The notes below the pieces were generated by a model, which did not search any database, was not told the origin of the DNA, and was given only the letters and a program-made list of their open reading frames with translations. A stretch of 64,000 bases of DNA. It comes from Leptospirales bacterium (GTDB lineage: Bacteria > Spirochaetota > Leptospiria > Leptospirales > Leptonemataceae). The stretch covers positions 186,001 through 250,000 of the forward strand of contig JAIBBN010000002.1 in NCBI GenBank assembly GCA_019694655.1. Direction: 5' to 3'. Shown one piece after another: positions 18,216 through 27,653 of this stretch; within the stretch, counting starts at the first letter, position 1, and each line of letters opens with the position of its first letter. The position numbers and the translations under genes are program-made.

Positions 18216-19961
18216 ATGGCGATGGAGGATTTGCCTGAGATTCAAAAGATCATCTCGATAGGCAAAGCGAATGGCGAGATCACCTACGACGAAATCAACG
18301 AGTATCTTCCGGAGAAGATCGTCAACTCGGAGAGAATCGAAGATGTTTTCACGCTGCTGAACCAGCTGGGCATCGAAGTCGTCGAGGAGTATTCCAGCAA
18401 GGCTGCTGAGGAGCCGCCTCCGCCTCGCAAAGAGACGCGACCGGGCGCCAAGAAAAAGAAAGACCAGGGCAACGCTTCGATCAGCGACGATCCAATTCGA
18501 CTGTACCTCAAGGAGATTGGCAAGGTATCCCTGATCTCTGGCGACAAGGAAGTATTCCTGGCCAAGCGCATCGAAAACGGCGAGAACATCATTGAGGAGA
18601 CGATACTGGAATCGTCGCTTCTGCGCGCGAACTTCCTGAAGTTGATGTCCAAGATCCGATCGCGGAAGATCCGCATTTCGGACGTCGTTCGCATTAACAA
18701 AGCCTACTACATGAGCTCCTCGGAGCTCGAGAAGCTGGAAAAGAATTTCTTCGAAAAAATGGAGATCATCTCCGTCGAAGAAAAGAAGCTGCAGGAGGCG
18801 CAGTCCCGGCTGCGCAAGTACGTTGAGAATTCCCGCAAATGGCGAGAGTTCAAGCAGAAGGCCGATGAAGCGCGGGCTATCATTAACGAAGCGGTGCGCA
18901 GCGTTGGCGTTTCTCAGAAAGAGATCCAACGCATTTCACAAAAGATCAAGTCGATGGTTTTCCGCATCAAGGAAATCCAGCGTCATTTTCTAACAATCAA
19001 AGCTCGCTACGGCCGCGATGTGCGGGAGATCAAGGCTTACAATCGTTTCATTGAAAAGAACGAGAATCTCGACCTCATCGAAAAGGAAATGAACGTCGAT
19101 ATCGACGAGGTGCGCGAAGTCATCAAGGATATCCGCAACAACGAACGCAAGCTGCGTCGAATGGAGCAGGAGGCTGGTTCGCCGATCCAGGATATTCTGC
19201 GCTGGGGCGAATCTTTGAACAAGGGCGAGCGAGAAATCGCCCAGGCCAAGAAAGAACTGATCAAAGCGAACCTGCGTTTGGTTGTCTCCATTGCCAAGCG
19301 TTATGCCAATCGCGGGATGCACTTCTTTGATTTGATCCAGGAAGGAAACATCGGACTGATCAAGGCGGTCGACAAATTCGAATACAAGAAGGGCTATAAG
19401 TTTTCCACTTATGCCACCTGGTGGATCCGTCAGGCCATCACGCGCGCTATTTCGGACCAGGCGCGCACCATCCGCATCCCCGTGCATATGATCGAGCAAA
19501 TCAACAAGGTGGTCCGTGAAACGCGTCTTTTCCTGCAGGAGACCGGGCGCGAGCCGACCAATGAGGAAATCGCGGAGCGTCTGGGCTGGCCGGTACAGCG
19601 CGTCAAGCAGGTCAAGAACGTTGCACGAGAGCCGATTTCCCTCGAGGTCCCGGTTGGTTCGGAAGAGGATTCGGAGCTAGGCGATTTTATCCCGGACACC
19701 GAAGTGGAATCGCCGGTCAACGCAACGGCTCATCGATTGCTTTCGGAACAGATTCGCACTGTGCTGAACACTCTGCCTGCTCGCGAACAGAAGGTTTTGC
19801 GCATGCGCTTCGGCCTGGACGACGGTTATTCGCATACGCTGGAGGAAGTCGGTTATGTCTTCCAGGTGACTCGCGAACGGATTCGCCAGATCGAGGCCAA
19901 GGCTCTGCGCCGGCTGCGGCATCCGTCGCGCAGCCGTAAGCTGAAGGACTATATCGATTGA
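18216..19961 (+). CDS. rpoD: RNA polymerase primary sigma factor
   Basis: The 581-residue protein is the housekeeping sigma factor. Region 1.1 covers the first 70 residues, and region 1.2 begins [15 protein letters not shown] long helical non-conserved region follows. Region 2 shows [17 protein letters not shown] and [19 protein letters not shown]. Region 3 has [11 protein letters not shown], and region 4 has [22 protein letters not shown]. The N-terminal section reads like Leptospira RpoD. The start is the first of two close ATG codons (MAM); no strong ribosome site is visible. It closes the macromolecular synthesis cluster and overlaps the next gene by 4 bases. Confidence 0.97.
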   Translation: MAMEDLPEIQKIISIGKANGEITYDEINEYLPEKIVNSERIEDVFTLLNQLGIEVVEEYSSKAAEEPPPPRKETRPGAKKKKDQGNASISDDPIRLYLKEIGKVSLISGDKEVFLAKRIENGENIIEETILESSLLRANFLKLMSKIRSRKIRISDVVRINKAYYMSSSELEKLEKNFFEKMEIISVEEKKLQEAQSRLRKYVENSRKWREFKQKADEARAIINEAVRSVGVSQKEIQRISQKIKSMVFRIKEIQRHFLTIKARYGRDVREIKAYNRFIEKNENLDLIEKEMNVDIDEVREVIKDIRNNERKLRRMEQEAGSPIQDILRWGESLNKGEREIAQAKKELIKANLRLVVSIAKRYANRGMHFFDLIQEGNIGLIKAVDKFEYKKGYKFSTYATWWIRQAITRAISDQARTIRIPVHMIEQINKVVRETRLFLQETGREPTNEEIAERLGWPVQRVKQVKNVAREPISLEVPVGSEEDSELGDFIPDTEVESPVNATAHRLLSEQIRTVLNTLPAREQKVLRMRFGLDDGYSHTLEEVGYVFQVTRERIRQIEAKALRRLRHPSRSRKLKDYID

Positions 19962-20404
19962 GCGAAGCTCCGCCGCGCCGCTACGCCTTCAGCCATCGGC
20001 ATGCCGTGGCGTGGGGCGATATGGACGCACTGGGCCACGTCAACAATGTGGCTTACGCGCGCTACTTTGAGATTGTCAGGGCAGAGTTTTTTCGCTCCAC
20101 TCAGCTTGGCTTTCGGGCCGATCAAAATCAAGATGTAATGCTGGTCATGAGCGGACTGCAGCTACGTTATCGATCACAGGTGATATGGCCGGCGGTTCTA
20201 GAACTGACACTGCAGCCCTCGCAGATTGGGTCGCGCACCCTGCATCTGGTCTGCAGCATGTGGGACCAGGAAGATCGCTGTGTCTGCGAAGGACGTAGCG
20301 ATCATATCTGGGTGCATCGCGATAGCGGAAGGCCAGCGCGCTTGCCTTTGTCTTTTGCGCCGCTGGCCGAGCAATTTCGAAAAGAACTGCAAGACGCCGG
20401 TTGA
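19958..20404 (+). CDS. Hotdog-fold acyl-CoA thioesterase (4HBT/YbgC type)
   Basis: This 148-residue protein has the catalytic segment [20 protein letters not shown] near residue 20, where the Asp of the 4HBT family is present. A central helix and five strands follow. Such enzymes hydrolyse acyl-CoA thioesters; the substrate cannot be read from sequence. It starts with TTG overlapping the rpoD stop, so it is probably co-translated with the sigma factor. The terminal region is close to the convergent LysR gene. Confidence 0.85.
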   Translation: MSEAPPRRYAFSHRHAVAWGDMDALGHVNNVAYARYFEIVRAEFFRSTQLGFRADQNQDVMLVMSGLQLRYRSQVIWPAVLELTLQPSQIGSRTLHLVCSMWDQEDRCVCEGRSDHIWVHRDSGRPARLPLSFAPLAEQFRKELQDAG

Positions 20405-20409
20405 TACTC

Positions 20410-21282
20410 TCAGGCCGCCGAGGCCTCCTGCAAAGCGGCCGCCAGGCGCAACAAGCCGGGTCGTGCGTTTTTCCGATAACACAGATAGATGCTTCGCTCC
20501 ACAAACAACTCCGCTAATGGCAAAACGCCCAGTCGCGAGGTGAGCGATAACTCTGAAAGAAATCCCAGGCCCAACCCTGCTTCAACGCTTTGAATGACCG
20601 ACTCGACGCTGCGCAGCTCCATTGTTGCCTGCATGACAAAACCGGGACGCAGGCTGCGCAGGCGCTTTTCTACACTGCGCCGGATGGCCGAGGCGGGGTG
20701 AAAGAGAACAAAACTCTCGTTGCGAAGATCTTCGAGCTTCAGTCGTTTGCGCCGCAACAGCGGATGGTTGCGCGCGGCCACCGGTACAATTCGATCGGAG
20801 CGCAAGGCGCTGCGAACCAAATCGCTTTCGCTACTGGCATCGCTGAGAATCCCGAGGTCAACAGCGCCGCTGAGCAGCGCCTCGCGGGTTTCCAGGGCGT
20901 CGCCCTCTTGAACACGGAGCCGAAGCCCGGGATGCTTGCGATGAATGGTTTTCAACAAGGCCGGCAGCAAATAGGCGGCGGCTGTGCCTCCGCTGGATAT
21001 GGAATATTCTCCAGCCAGCTGACCGGGCTCTTCGCGCAGCGCCTGGGCCAGTTCGCGCCATTCCTCTTCGATTCTCCGCGCATATTCCGCGGCTATCTGA
21101 CCGGCGCCCGTCAGCCGCGTCTGCCGCGGTCCGCGTTCCAGAAGTCGCTGGCCCAGTTCGCGCTCCAGCAGTGCGATTTGCCTGGAGAGAGCGGGCTGGG
21201 TTAGACCAAGCGATGTTGCCGCTCGCTGAAAGGCGCCGCGCCTGGCGATTTCCAGAAAATAGCGCAGTTGTCGGAACTCCAT
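20410..21282 (-). CDS. LysR-family transcriptional regulator
   Basis: The 290-residue protein has an N-terminal winged helix-turn-helix (MEFRQLRYFLEIARRGAFQ, then LGLTQPALSRQIALLERELG) and a two-lobed effector domain from about residue 90 (GEYSISSGGTAAAYLLPALL). It is divergent from leuC, and an inverted repeat sits directly before its start codon. LysR regulators often control the divergent gene and repress themselves, so control of leuCD is likely. The ligand could be a leucine-pathway intermediate, but that is inference. Confidence 0.9.
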   Translation of the reverse strand: MEFRQLRYFLEIARRGAFQRAATSLGLTQPALSRQIALLERELGQRLLERGPRQTRLTGAGQIAAEYARRIEEEWRELAQALREEPGQLAGEYSISSGGTAAAYLLPALLKTIHRKHPGLRLRVQEGDALETREALLSGAVDLGILSDASSESDLVRSALRSDRIVPVAARNHPLLRRKRLKLEDLRNESFVLFHPASAIRRSVEKRLRSLRPGFVMQATMELRSVESVIQSVEAGLGLGFLSELSLTSRLGVLPLAELFVERSIYLCYRKNARPGLLRLAAALQEASAA

Positions 21283-21285
21283 GAC

Positions 21286-21304
21286 CTATAGCGAAACGTT
21301 ATAG
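21286..21304. promoter_or_regulatory. Inverted repeat CTATA-N9-TATAG, candidate LysR operator
   Basis: CTATA at 21286-21290 pairs with TATAG at 21300-21304, matching the LysR T-N11-A pattern. It starts 3 bases upstream of the LysR gene start. A TATACT box at 21331-21336 could be the -10 element for leuC, but no clear -35 element is visible. Confidence 0.5.
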
Positions 21305-21401
21305 TTAGAATAACAACAACTTATTTGATTTATACTTTGACCTGTGCTAGTTTCTCTTCCAGTCGGCATCGTCATCGTTGGCGAACCGAGGGAGTGGCAT
21401 T

Positions 21402-22817
21402 GTGGCCGGAAGAACGCTGTACGACAAGATCTGGCAGGAACATCTGGTAGCCGAGCCAGCAGGGCAGGCGCCGCTGGTATATATTGATCGACATCTGGTT
21501 CATGAAGTAACCAGTCCTCAAGCCTTTGACGGCCTGCGTATGAACGGTCGAAAAGTGCGACGTCCGGATCTAACCTTTGCCACCATGGATCACAACGTCT
21601 CCACGCGTTCTCGCGATTGGGGGGCGGCGGGCGATATTTCAAAGAAGCAGATGGAGACGCTTTCAAAAAACTGCGCAGAATTTGGCATTCAACTCTATGA
21701 TCTGAATCATCGCGACCAGGGGATAGTCCATGTCATTGGACCAGAACTGGGCCTGACCTTGCCAGGCGCCACCATTGTCTGCGGAGATTCGCACACCAGC
21801 ACTCATGGCGCCTTTGGCGCGCTGGCCTTTGGCATTGGCACCAGCGAGGTCGAGCATGTCCTTGCTACACAAACGCTGCAGCAACCGCGCGCCAAAAATA
21901 TGCTGGTTCGAGTAGAGGGTAAGTTGCGCGCGGGCGTATCCGCCAAAGACATCATTCTGGCAATCATTGGAACGATCGGCACGCGAGGCGGCCAGGGCTA
22001 TGTCATGGAATATGCCGGCGAAGCAATCCGCAATCTGAGCATGGAAGCACGAATGACGGTTTGTAACATGAGTATTGAAGCAGGCGCTCGCGCCGGTTTG
22101 ATCGCCCCGGATGAGAGTACCTTTGCCTACCTCAAAGATCGTGATCTGGCGCCACGCCAGGATCAATGGAACGCCGCAGTTGATTACTGGCGCACCCTGT
22201 ACAGCGATCATGATGCCGTCTACGATCGAGTTGTCGAATTGCGCGCCGAGGAAATCGAGGCACAGGTTACCTGGGGAACGAATCCGGCGCAAGTGGCGCC
22301 GCTTTCCGGCGCCGTACCCGATCCTGCCCGAATGACGGATGCGGCGCAGCGCGAAGCAGCAGCGCGGGCCCTGAATTACATGGGCCTGCAAGCGGGCCAG
22401 CCGATTCGGGACATTGAAATCGATCGAGTGTTCATTGGCTCCTGCACAAACTCACGGATCGAAGATTTGCGCCGGGTTGCGGCGCTGGTAAGCGGTCATC
22501 ACGTGGCCAGCAAGGTTCACGCAATGATTGTTCCCGGATCCGGACGCGTGCAACGGCAGGCGGAAGCAGAAGGGCTGCATAAGGTCTTTCAACAGGCGGG
22601 CTTCGAATGGCGACTGCCGGGCTGCTCCATGTGTCTGGCAATGAACGACGATATTTTGGAACCAGGCGAGCGCTGCGCCTCAACCTCCAATCGGAATTTT
22701 GAAGGACGCCAGGGCCGAGGCGGCCGCACCCATCTGGTCAGCCCGGAACTGGCGGCGACAGCGGCGATCCTCGGTCGTTTTGGCGCCCCTGAAGAATTGA
22801 GCAAGGCAGCAAAGTAG
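21402..22817 (+). CDS. leuC: 3-isopropylmalate dehydratase large subunit
   Basis: LeuC and LeuD isomerise 2-isopropylmalate to 3-isopropylmalate in leucine synthesis. The 471-residue protein shows the aconitase-family features: [28 protein letters not shown], and the 4Fe-4S cysteines in [12 protein letters not shown] and [10 protein letters not shown]. The GTG at 21402 is chosen because GAGGGAG lies at 21388-21394; a TTG at 21378 in frame has no such site. leuD follows 18 bases downstream. Confidence 0.96.
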   Translation: MAGRTLYDKIWQEHLVAEPAGQAPLVYIDRHLVHEVTSPQAFDGLRMNGRKVRRPDLTFATMDHNVSTRSRDWGAAGDISKKQMETLSKNCAEFGIQLYDLNHRDQGIVHVIGPELGLTLPGATIVCGDSHTSTHGAFGALAFGIGTSEVEHVLATQTLQQPRAKNMLVRVEGKLRAGVSAKDIILAIIGTIGTRGGQGYVMEYAGEAIRNLSMEARMTVCNMSIEAGARAGLIAPDESTFAYLKDRDLAPRQDQWNAAVDYWRTLYSDHDAVYDRVVELRAEEIEAQVTWGTNPAQVAPLSGAVPDPARMTDAAQREAAARALNYMGLQAGQPIRDIEIDRVFIGSCTNSRIEDLRRVAALVSGHHVASKVHAMIVPGSGRVQRQAEAEGLHKVFQQAGFEWRLPGCSMCLAMNDDILEPGERCASTSNRNFEGRQGRGGRTHLVSPELAATAAILGRFGAPEELSKAAK

Positions 22818-22835
22818 CATCGAAAGGAGAACAGT

Positions 22836-23480
22836 ATGAAGGCGCTTCAAAAACACCAGGGACTGGCTCTGCCGCTGAATCGCTCCGATGTCGATACGGA
22901 TCAGATCATTCCCAAGCAATTTCTCAAGAAGATTGAACGGACGGGATTTGGCGTCCACTTGTTTCATGACTGGCGTTTCCTCGACGACGAAGGTCTCAAG
23001 CCGAATCCCGAGTTTGTGTTGAACCAGCAGCGCTACCAGGGCGCATCGGTGCTGGTAGCTGGCGACAATTTTGGCTGTGGTTCAAGCCGGGAACATGCGC
23101 CCTGGGCGCTTGAGGACTACGGATTTCGAATTGTTGTGGCTCCCTCGTTTGCCGACATCTTTTACGGGAACTGCATCAAGAACGGCATGTTGCCGGTGCG
23201 ACTGCCAGCCGCCGACGTTCAAAGCATCATGAACTGGGTGGAAGCCAACCCGGGGGCCGAGATTGCCGTTGATCTGGAAAAGCTTGAACTGCGCGCCGGC
23301 GCAGACGTCTATAACTTCGAAATCGATCTGTTCCATCAAAAGTGCCTGCTGAACGGTTGGGACGACATTGGCTTGACCCTCACTCGCAGCGCCGAGATTG
23401 ATCGATTTGAGAGCGACTACCGTGCAAAGCGTCCTTACTACGCAGAAATGGCGCAAAGCGCCAGCATCGGCCCGGGTTAA
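22836..23480 (+). CDS. leuD: 3-isopropylmalate dehydratase small subunit
   Basis: The 214-residue protein has the LeuD swivel-domain pattern: [14 protein letters not shown] near the start, then [31 protein letters not shown] and the C-terminal [17 protein letters not shown]. It supplies the substrate-specificity loop for LeuC. AAGGAG precedes its ATG. Its last 59 bases overlap the next gene in another frame. Confidence 0.96.
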   Translation: MKALQKHQGLALPLNRSDVDTDQIIPKQFLKKIERTGFGVHLFHDWRFLDDEGLKPNPEFVLNQQRYQGASVLVAGDNFGCGSSREHAPWALEDYGFRIVVAPSFADIFYGNCIKNGMLPVRLPAADVQSIMNWVEANPGAEIAVDLEKLELRAGADVYNFEIDLFHQKCLLNGWDDIGLTLTRSAEIDRFESDYRAKRPYYAEMAQSASIGPG

Positions 23481-23859
23481 AGCTGCCCTGTTGTCTGTTG
23501 CGCTTGCGGGCGCCTGCCTGGGCAGTGTGGAAGAGCAAATTCCTCCACTTGGGCTGAGCGTTCAGCGCGGCGACAACGGCGACCTCATTTTGCGAGCGAC
23601 GGCGCGAGCTTCCAGCGAAGCCATCGATTCTGGAAGTCTGGCCCGCAAACAGGTTAGCGCCTGTGAGGCCGCCAGAGTTCTGCTGGAGCGCGAGCTGCGC
23701 AGCGAGCAATACCACTCTGTAAGGCAGAATTTTGCCGTCGGCGGCGTCTTCCTGCTGCAGGCTAATGAATACTGCAGTATTGTCGGCCTTTACAACCCTT
23801 CGGGCGTGGTTCAGACGCGTCAGACGGCCGGACCGCCTGTGCAACTCGATCTGCAATAG
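23422..23859 (+). CDS. Small predicted lipoprotein overlapping leuD
   Basis: The 145-residue product has a basic N-terminus, a hydrophobic stretch [11 protein letters not shown] and a Cys that fits a relaxed spirochaetal lipobox. The mature part has no family I recognise; it contains a helix with several charged residues ([18 protein letters not shown]) and two strands near the end. The GTG at 23422 is the only start that leaves a normal signal peptide, but the overlap with leuD is large for a real start. A TTG at 23491 would remove most of the signal. The gene appears to be transcribed with leuCD. Confidence 0.55.
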   Translation: MQSVLTTQKWRKAPASARVKAALLSVALAGACLGSVEEQIPPLGLSVQRGDNGDLILRATARASSEAIDSGSLARKQVSACEAARVLLERELRSEQYHSVRQNFAVGGVFLLQANEYCSIVGLYNPSGVVQTRQTAGPPVQLDLQ

Positions 23860-23896
23860 TATAGACCCCGAGCGCGCCTCCGCTTTACTGGCGGCC

Positions 23897-24748
23897 ATGC
23901 AAGCAGTGTTGCTCGATGGCAAAACGCTCAGTGAAACGATCCGCGCCGAATTGAAACAGCGCTTGCATCAGCTCGGCGCGAGGACGCCCACACTGGCGAC
24001 CATTCTGGTCGGCGCCGATCCTGCTTCTGCTACCTACGTGCGCATGAAGGCCAAGGCCTGCGAATCCATTGGCATGAATTCGCAGCGCGTCGAATTACCG
24101 GAGGATTGCAGCACGGAGCGGTTGCTGGAAACGATTGACCAGCTCAATGACGATCGTCGAGTCGCCGGCATACTGTTGCAGCACCCGGCGCCGCCGCAAA
24201 TTGATGAACGCGCCGCCTTTGACCGCATTGCCATTGAAAAAGATGTGGATGGAGTGACGACGCTTGGCTTCGGGCGTATGAGCTTCGGCCTTCCTTCCTT
24301 TGCCAGTTGCACGCCCGCCGGAATCATGCGCTTGCTGGAAGCTTACCGTATTCCGCTTCGCGGTCGTCACGCCGTAGTGGTGGGCCGCTCGGCCATCCTG
24401 GGCCGTCCCATGGCTGCCTTGCTTCTGCAACAAGACGCCACGGTAACCATTTGCCATTCAAGAACCGAAGGGCTTCCTGAACACGTGGCGCGCGCCGACA
24501 TTGTGGTGGCGGCATGTGGCAAGCCGCGGCTGGTGCGAGGCGAATGGTTGAAACCAGGGGCGGTGGTCGTCGATGCCGGTTACAATCCTGGGAACGTAGG
24601 CGATGCAGATTTTGAAAGCTGCAGCCAGCGCGCTTCGCACATTACGCCAGTGCCCGGCGGCGTTGGACCGATGACCATTACGATGCTATTAGAACACACC
24701 GTCCGTTCGGCCGAACAATCTTGCGCCAACGAAAAGACCACTGCCTGA
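23897..24748 (+). CDS. folD: Bifunctional methylenetetrahydrofolate dehydrogenase/cyclohydrolase
   Basis: FolD interconverts methylene-, methenyl- and formyl-tetrahydrofolate with NADP. The 283-residue protein shows TYVRMKAKACESIGM with the catalytic Lys, GILLQHPAP, KDVDGVTTLG, and the Rossmann segment VVVGRSAILGRPMAALLLQ with HSRTEGLPE after it. The C-terminus has TPVPGGVGPMTITMLLEHT. The second domain motif DVDGVTTL differs slightly from the common DVDGFHP form. The ATG at 23897 is chosen; an upstream reading begins inside the lipoprotein gene. A strong terminator follows. Confidence 0.95.
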   Translation: MQAVLLDGKTLSETIRAELKQRLHQLGARTPTLATILVGADPASATYVRMKAKACESIGMNSQRVELPEDCSTERLLETIDQLNDDRRVAGILLQHPAPPQIDERAAFDRIAIEKDVDGVTTLGFGRMSFGLPSFASCTPAGIMRLLEAYRIPLRGRHAVVVGRSAILGRPMAALLLQQDATVTICHSRTEGLPEHVARADIVVAACGKPRLVRGEWLKPGAVVVDAGYNPGNVGDADFESCSQRASHITPVPGGVGPMTITMLLEHTVRSAEQSCANEKTTA

Positions 24749-24750
24749 AA

Positions 24751-24779
24751 AAAGCCGGCGCCCTCATAGCGCCGGCTTT
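24751..24779. terminator. Bidirectional intrinsic terminator
   Basis: AAAGCCGGCGC and GCGCCGGCTTT form an 11-bp stem around the loop CCTCATA. On the minus strand the stem ends in a run of six T, so it should stop transcription of the HiPIP gene well. On the plus strand only three T follow. It lies between the convergent folD and HiPIP genes. Confidence 0.85.
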
Positions 24780-24805
24780 GGCCCTTATACGCCAGAGCGG
24801 AGCGA

Positions 24806-25174
24806 TTAGCCGGCTTTTGGCGCCCAGGACATACAATGTCCGGTGCTGGCAACCGGTCCGGGGAACAGCTGGCATCCGCCGCAGCCGGAACCAGCCGGGG
24901 CCTTATAGAGCTGGCAGTTGCCGCAGCTCTGTCCTGCGACCTCGGATTGCTCGGTATATTTCAGACTTGGGACCATCGTAGAGCGTTGCGCTTTTTCCGC
25001 ATCGCTCAGCGCCGAAAGGTCATTACAGGATTCCGCGGCAGCTCCGCCGCCAGCAGCCTCTTCAGGACGCTTTCCGCAAGCGGCCAGGAAGCCAGCCAAA
25101 CCGATGGTGGCGACTCCGGCTGTTGCGCCGCGGACCAGAAAATCCCGGCGGGAAAGTTGCTTTTCATTGCTCAT
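24806..25174 (-). CDS. High-potential iron-sulfur protein, Tat-exported
   Basis: The 122-residue protein starts MSNEKQLSRRDFLVRGA, a Tat signal, followed by a hydrophobic helix; the ATG has AGGCAGG upstream. The mature part has four Cys in the HiPIP arrangement (CGNCQLY, CGGCQLF, HCMSW), so one 4Fe-4S cluster is expected. A Cys at the end of the signal (LAAC) also fits a lipobox. HiPIPs carry electrons in the periplasm; partners could include the cytochrome complexes encoded later in this window, but nothing links them directly. Confidence 0.9.
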   Translation of the reverse strand: MSNEKQLSRRDFLVRGATAGVATIGLAGFLAACGKRPEEAAGGGAAAESCNDLSALSDAEKAQRSTMVPSLKYTEQSEVAGQSCGNCQLYKAPAGSGCGGCQLFPGPVASTGHCMSWAPKAG

Positions 25175-25326
25175 GTAATACCTGCCTGTACCAGCTTGAT
25201 GCTGGATGGATGGTCCAGCAAGACGGCGCGACCGATGTTGAAAACCTGTTTTGGGAGTCCCGTGAATCCGCGGACAATTTTGAGATTCAATCTTAAAGAA
25301 CGGCAAGAACTCCGATGCCGCGGATC

Positions 25327-26103
25327 TCAATTGCGATGAATCAAGCGATCGATCAAGATTGCTGCAGCAACCGAGGCATTCAATGACGCTGTGGCGCCGC
25401 TCAGGCGGATGCTCAAGATGTAGTCCGCTCGCTCAAGAGCCAGAGGTTTGACGCCATCGCCCTCGCTGCCGATGACCAGGGCCAGCTCGCCTGCCGGCGG
25501 CAGAGCAGAAAATTCATCATGCCAGAAGAAGGGCTGCCGGAGCTCTCTTTCTGACTGCTCCAGATCGGCTGCGCTGGCCGAGGCGCAAATCCAGCGACCA
25601 CAGTCGCCGAGCGACCGCTGCACCGAATTGAGATTGCTTTCTTGAAAAATGGGAAGGTGCGCCGTGGCGCCGGCGGCAACGCGATGCACGGCGGGAGTCA
25701 TTGCGGCGCCCTTGCCGGTTAGAATCAACCCGCCGACGCCCAGGGCCTCGGCGCTGCGTATGATTGCTCCCACATTGTGAACATCCTGAAGGCGATCCAG
25801 AACGATCAGCAGATCTTGTTTGGCGCTGGCCAGGTCTCGCCAGTCGGCCCCCTGTCCAGCGGGAAGGGGCCGTCGCAAGCGCAAGGCAATTCCTTGATGT
25901 CGCTGGCCGGGAAAACGTCGCTCCATGTCGCGTTGCTTGCAGTGATGCAAGTGCTGAGCGCCCAGTCGGGATTCAGCCATTCGACGCAGCTCGGGAGGCG
26001 CACGATCGCTGAGTACAGCCTCCAACACCTCCGCCGCAGATTCGGGGGCAAGAAAGGACTGCGCCGCCCGGCGCCCGAAGACCCAGTGTTCGCTTACTTC
26101 CAT
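25327..26103 (-). CDS. rlmB: SpoU/TrmH-family rRNA 2'-O-methyltransferase (RlmB-like)
   Basis: The 258-residue protein has an N-terminal substrate-binding domain (EHWVFGRRAAQSFL) and a C-terminal SPOUT domain with the three motifs: NVGAIIRSAEALGV, LVIGSEGDGV, and IRLSGATASLNASVAAAI. RlmB methylates a guanosine in the peptidyl-transferase loop of 23S rRNA. A TrmH-type tRNA enzyme is possible, but the N-domain supports RlmB. It overlaps the cysS end by 10 bases, so the two are coupled. Confidence 0.88.
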   Translation of the reverse strand: MEVSEHWVFGRRAAQSFLAPESAAEVLEAVLSDRAPPELRRMAESRLGAQHLHHCKQRDMERRFPGQRHQGIALRLRRPLPAGQGADWRDLASAKQDLLIVLDRLQDVHNVGAIIRSAEALGVGGLILTGKGAAMTPAVHRVAAGATAHLPIFQESNLNSVQRSLGDCGRWICASASAADLEQSERELRQPFFWHDEFSALPPAGELALVIGSEGDGVKPLALERADYILSIRLSGATASLNASVAAAILIDRLIHRN

Positions 26104-27608
26104 TGCCAGACAACGCCTGCCGGAGTGTCTTTAATGGCCACGCCCATTTGATCCAGTTGCAAACGAATGGCGTCGGCCTGCGTAAAATTTCTGGCGGCGC
26201 GCGCCAGCTGTCGATCTGCGATCAGCGCCTCAATACGCTCCCGCTGCTTCTGGTCAGCGCTGGCGCTTGATCCGGGAATCGGCGGATCCGCGCGCAACAG
26301 ATCCAGCGTTCGGTCCGCCTCGACAAGAAAGTTCAATGCCGCTGCGGCCTGTCCGGCATCCGGTCTTTGCGATTCCAAAAGGATATTGAGCTCGCGAACA
26401 AAGTCGAATACCGCCGCCAGCGCTCGCGAGATATTGAGATCATCGTCGAGGGCATCTCCAAAAAGTCGGAGGCTTTCGGCCGATAGGGCGCTCCAGGGAC
26501 TGGTGGTTTGCTCCGGGACTGCAGCCGATTCGCCACATATTTCACTGAGGCGCTCTGCCGCGCGCCGCAGCCGCAAAATGGCCTGTTCGGCTGCAAGCAG
26601 GCCATCGAATGTAAAATTCAGCTTTTGTCGATAGTGGGTGGCCAGTAGCAGGTAGCGAATGGCAACGCCCAGATTGCCACGCTCATAGATGCGCAGTAAT
26701 TCCTCCGGGGCGCCTCGGCCGAGCAAATCCTTGATCCTTTTTGCATCACGAAAATCTACCATCGCATAGAAATTTCCTGCTGACTTAGACATTTTCCTGC
26801 CATCGACCAGCAGGTGTTCATTGTGCAGCCAGTAGCGAACAAAGGCGCCTTCTGGATGACTGCACCGGCTTTGGGCAATTTCGTTTTCATGATGCGGGAA
26901 CAGCAGGTCGATGCCGCCGGTGTGTATATCAACGCCCTGCGGCCCAAAAAGGTCTTGAATCATGGCCGAGCACTCAATGTGCCAACCTGGTCGGCCGCGG
27001 CCCCACGGGCTGGCCCAGGCCGCCGCGTCGTCGGCGGACGCAGCCTTCCAGAGTGCAAAATCGCGCAAGTCCTCCTTTGTGTACTCGTCTGCATCAAAGC
27101 GACCATCGGCCGCAGCGCGCAACTGCTCTGGATCAATGCGCGACAGTCGCCCATATTCTGAAAACGTGGCCAATCGAAAGTATACGCTGCCATCTGCGAC
27201 GTAGGCATGCTGACGACGCTGCAGCTCCGCTATCATCTCCAGCATCGCTGGAATGTGCTCGGTAGCTCGCGGCCGGTGCTCGGGCGCAAGAACCCGAAGA
27301 AAATCCAGATCTTCGAGAAAAGCCTCAATGAAGGGCGCTGTGTATTGGTCGATCGGCATCCCGCGCTCCGCCGCGCGCTGGATGATTTTGTCTTCAACGT
27401 CTGTGAGGTTAATGGCCTGCTTGAGGCTGTAGCCGCGGAATAGAAGGTGACGCCGCAAGAGATCAACAAAGAGAAAGGCGCGAAAGTTGCCAATATGCGC
27501 GTAGTCGTAGACTGTGGGACCGCAACTGTAGATTGCAACAAAATCCGGTCGCGAGGGGCTGAATTCCTCTTTGCGCCCCGTCAATGAATTATAGAAACGC
27601 AGCGCCAT
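26094..27608 (-). CDS. cysS: Cysteinyl-tRNA synthetase
   Basis: The 504-residue protein charges tRNA-Cys. It shows CGPTVYDYAHIGNFRAFLF (zinc Cys plus the HIGH-type motif HIGN), GRPGWHIECSAM, and KMSKSAGNF. The C-terminal anticodon-binding part is helical. Its last 10 bases overlap rlmB. The gene for a lytic transglycosylase lies upstream on the same strand with a 45-base gap. Confidence 0.97.
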   Translation of the reverse strand: MALRFYNSLTGRKEEFSPSRPDFVAIYSCGPTVYDYAHIGNFRAFLFVDLLRRHLLFRGYSLKQAINLTDVEDKIIQRAAERGMPIDQYTAPFIEAFLEDLDFLRVLAPEHRPRATEHIPAMLEMIAELQRRQHAYVADGSVYFRLATFSEYGRLSRIDPEQLRAAADGRFDADEYTKEDLRDFALWKAASADDAAAWASPWGRGRPGWHIECSAMIQDLFGPQGVDIHTGGIDLLFPHHENEIAQSRCSHPEGAFVRYWLHNEHLLVDGRKMSKSAGNFYAMVDFRDAKRIKDLLGRGAPEELLRIYERGNLGVAIRYLLLATHYRQKLNFTFDGLLAAEQAILRLRRAAERLSEICGESAAVPEQTTSPWSALSAESLRLFGDALDDDLNISRALAAVFDFVRELNILLESQRPDAGQAAAALNFLVEADRTLDLLRADPPIPGSSASADQKQRERIEALIADRQLARAARNFTQADAIRLQLDQMGVAIKDTPAGVVWQWK

Positions 27609-27653
27609 GATGCCGGTCAGGTGTTGGGCGACGATTGCGCTGTCAAGCTGGCG

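Noticed and set aside
25201-25219. Hairpin GCTGGA-N7-TCCAGC between rlmB and the HiPIP gene
   Set aside because: There is no T-run on either side and the stem is 6 bp, so I do not call a terminator or operator.
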